From Methylobacterium sp. NMS14P (GTDB lineage Bacteria; Pseudomonadota; Alphaproteobacteria; Rhizobiales; Beijerinckiaceae): a stretch of DNA of 64,000 nucleotides. The stretch spans positions 3,902,501-3,966,500 of the forward strand of contig NZ_CP087106.1 of assembly GCF_028583545.1 (NCBI RefSeq), written 5' to 3'. This document shows positions 63,201 through 64,000 of this stretch, one piece after another; positions within the stretch are counted from its first letter, which is position 1, and each line of letters starts with the position of its first letter. The notes under the pieces are model-generated. The model made no database searches and was not told the DNA's origin. It was given only the letters and a program-made list of their open reading frames with translations. The position numbers were made by a program, and so were the translations under genes.

Positions 63201-63830
63201 ATGACGAGCAACGACATGCCTCAGGATGACCAGCGCCAGACCACGGTCGAAGCCGGTGCCGGCGCGGCCCAGGATTCCGCGCCCGCGGGTCAGGGCAGCG
63301 CGTCGACCTCCGTCGATCCGGTCGCGGAGGCCCTGGCCCTGCTGACCGCCGAGCGCGACGAGCTCAAGGACCGGACGCTGCGGACCCTCGCCGAGATGGA
63401 GAACCTGCGCCGCCGGACGGAGCGCGAGGTCGCCGACGCGCGCGCCTACGCGGTGACCAACTTCGCCCGGGACGTGCTCAACGTCGCCGACAACATCCGC
63501 CGCGCCCTCGACAGCGTCCCGGCCGACGCGAAGGCCACGGCCGACGGCGCCCTGAAGGGGCTGATCGACGGGATCGAGCTCACCGAGCGCGACCTCGGCA
63601 AGACGCTGGAGCGCCACGGCGTGAAGATCGTCGAGCCGCAGGGCCAGAAGTTCGACCCGAACCGCCATCAGGCGATGTTCGAGGTGCCGAACGCGGAGGT
63701 TCCGGCCGGCACCGTCGTGCAGGTCGTGCAGGCGGGCTACGTCATCGGCGAGCGCGTGCTGCGCCCGGCCCTGGTGGGTGTCGCCAAGGGCGGCCCGAAG
63801 GCGGCCGCCAACCCGGCCGACGCCGCCTGA
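63201..63830 (+). CDS. grpE: Nucleotide exchange factor GrpE
   Basis: Releases ADP from DnaK. The 209-residue protein has an acidic/Gln-rich disordered N-terminus, a long coiled coil (about 45-95: [20 protein letters not shown]), and the beta-wing ([41 protein letters not shown]). ATG 63201 follows an overlapping GTG 63198. dnaK is not in the window. Confidence 0.96.
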   Translation: MTSNDMPQDDQRQTTVEAGAGAAQDSAPAGQGSASTSVDPVAEALALLTAERDELKDRTLRTLAEMENLRRRTEREVADARAYAVTNFARDVLNVADNIRRALDSVPADAKATADGALKGLIDGIELTERDLGKTLERHGVKIVEPQGQKFDPNRHQAMFEVPNAEVPAGTVVQVVQAGYVIGERVLRPALVGVAKGGPKAAANPADAA

Positions 63831-63848
63831 GCGGTCCCGCGGCGCGCC

Positions 63849-64000
63849 CTACTCGCAGGGCAGCGCCGCGGCAAAATCCGATATGAACCGCGCGGTCTGG
63901 CGGGTCTGGGCCGGCGCGGCCGGATCCCGGGCGACCAGCCCCGCCTCGACGCGGAGGCGGCCGTTGCAGGCGCAGGTCGGCAGCGTTCCCGAGGCCGGCT
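63849..64000 (-). CDS. C-terminus of an unidentified protein (cut by window edge)
   Basis: The final 50 codons of a minus-strand gene converging on grpE (18 bp apart). The frame is fully open, ends TAG, and the tail reads SGTLPTCACNGRLRVEAG through ARFISDFAAALPCE. Three cysteines suggest a secreted, disulfide-bonded protein. No family can be assigned from this fragment. Confidence 0.5.
   Translation of the reverse strand, partial: PASGTLPTCACNGRLRVEAGLVARDPAAPAQTRQTARFISDFAAALPCE

Overview
The window is very GC-rich, nearly gap-free chromosomal DNA of a free-living alphaproteobacterium. Genus Methylobacterium (or a close relative) is the best inference. The grounds are: 5-aminolevulinate synthase (C4 pathway) for heme; a four-cysteine c-type cytochrome of the family linked to methanol metabolism; PurC, DUF2948-hisD-UPF0262, IalB-like and EngB-YidC-RnpA-RpmH blocks in typical rhizobial order; CtrA-type TTAA-N7-TTAA sites; and a dispersed ~90 bp inverted-repeat element present four times. 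I see no rRNA, tRNA, CRISPR array, insertion sequence or prophage.

Layout. 1-2.1 kb: DUF2244 protein, endonuclease III, PurC. 2.1-7.1 kb (minus): an overlapping operon of an IalB-like secreted protein, a second exported protein and two paralogous family-2 glycosyltransferases. 7.2-10.1 kb: small secreted protein, YgjP-type metallohydrolase, and three dispersed Tad/Flp pilus parts (CpaA peptidase, Flp pilin, a CpaC N-domain-only protein). 10.2-13.1 kb: a probable D-tartrate utilisation module (RraA-family aldolase/decarboxylase, LysR regulator with a T-N11-A operator, D-tartrate dehydratase). 13.1-20.8 kb: metallophosphatase, then the minus-strand essential block DUF423-engB-yidC-rnpA-rpmH, apt, an inositol monophosphatase-family enzyme and hemA. 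21-28 kb: murA, S9 peptidase, DUF2948-hisD-UPF0262-LMW phosphatase.

28-35 kb is a signalling/accessory stretch: LapG-like cysteine protease and the methanol-type cytochrome c face each other across a region with two CtrA boxes, followed by a FIST protein translationally coupled to a soluble hybrid histidine kinase (NosP/NahK-like nitric-oxide sensing pair), a DHA2 efflux pump and an SDR. 35-46.7 kb: SWIB-domain protein, DUF2721 and PRC-barrel proteins, lipoprotein, transporters, glutaminase, Uma2 protein, adenosine kinase. 46.7-51.7 kb: chemoreceptor, quinone-reductase-like MDR enzyme, and a PAS hybrid kinase preceded by a 10+10 bp palindrome.

51.9-58.7 kb is rich in DNA metabolism: PolA, a UdgX-type uracil-DNA crosslinking protein fused to a DUF4130 domain, its partner radical-SAM protein, and RecX. 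58.7-64 kb: an orphan membrane-anchored TAXI binding protein, GlnD, GrpE, and the C-terminus of a convergent gene.

The points most worth a second look are the NosP-like FIST/kinase pair, the UdgX-radical SAM pair, the tartrate module with its operator, the CtrA sites, the palindrome before the PAS kinase, and the four-copy palindromic repeat. Several long open frames opposite or out of frame with real genes are GC-driven shadows and are not listed as genes.
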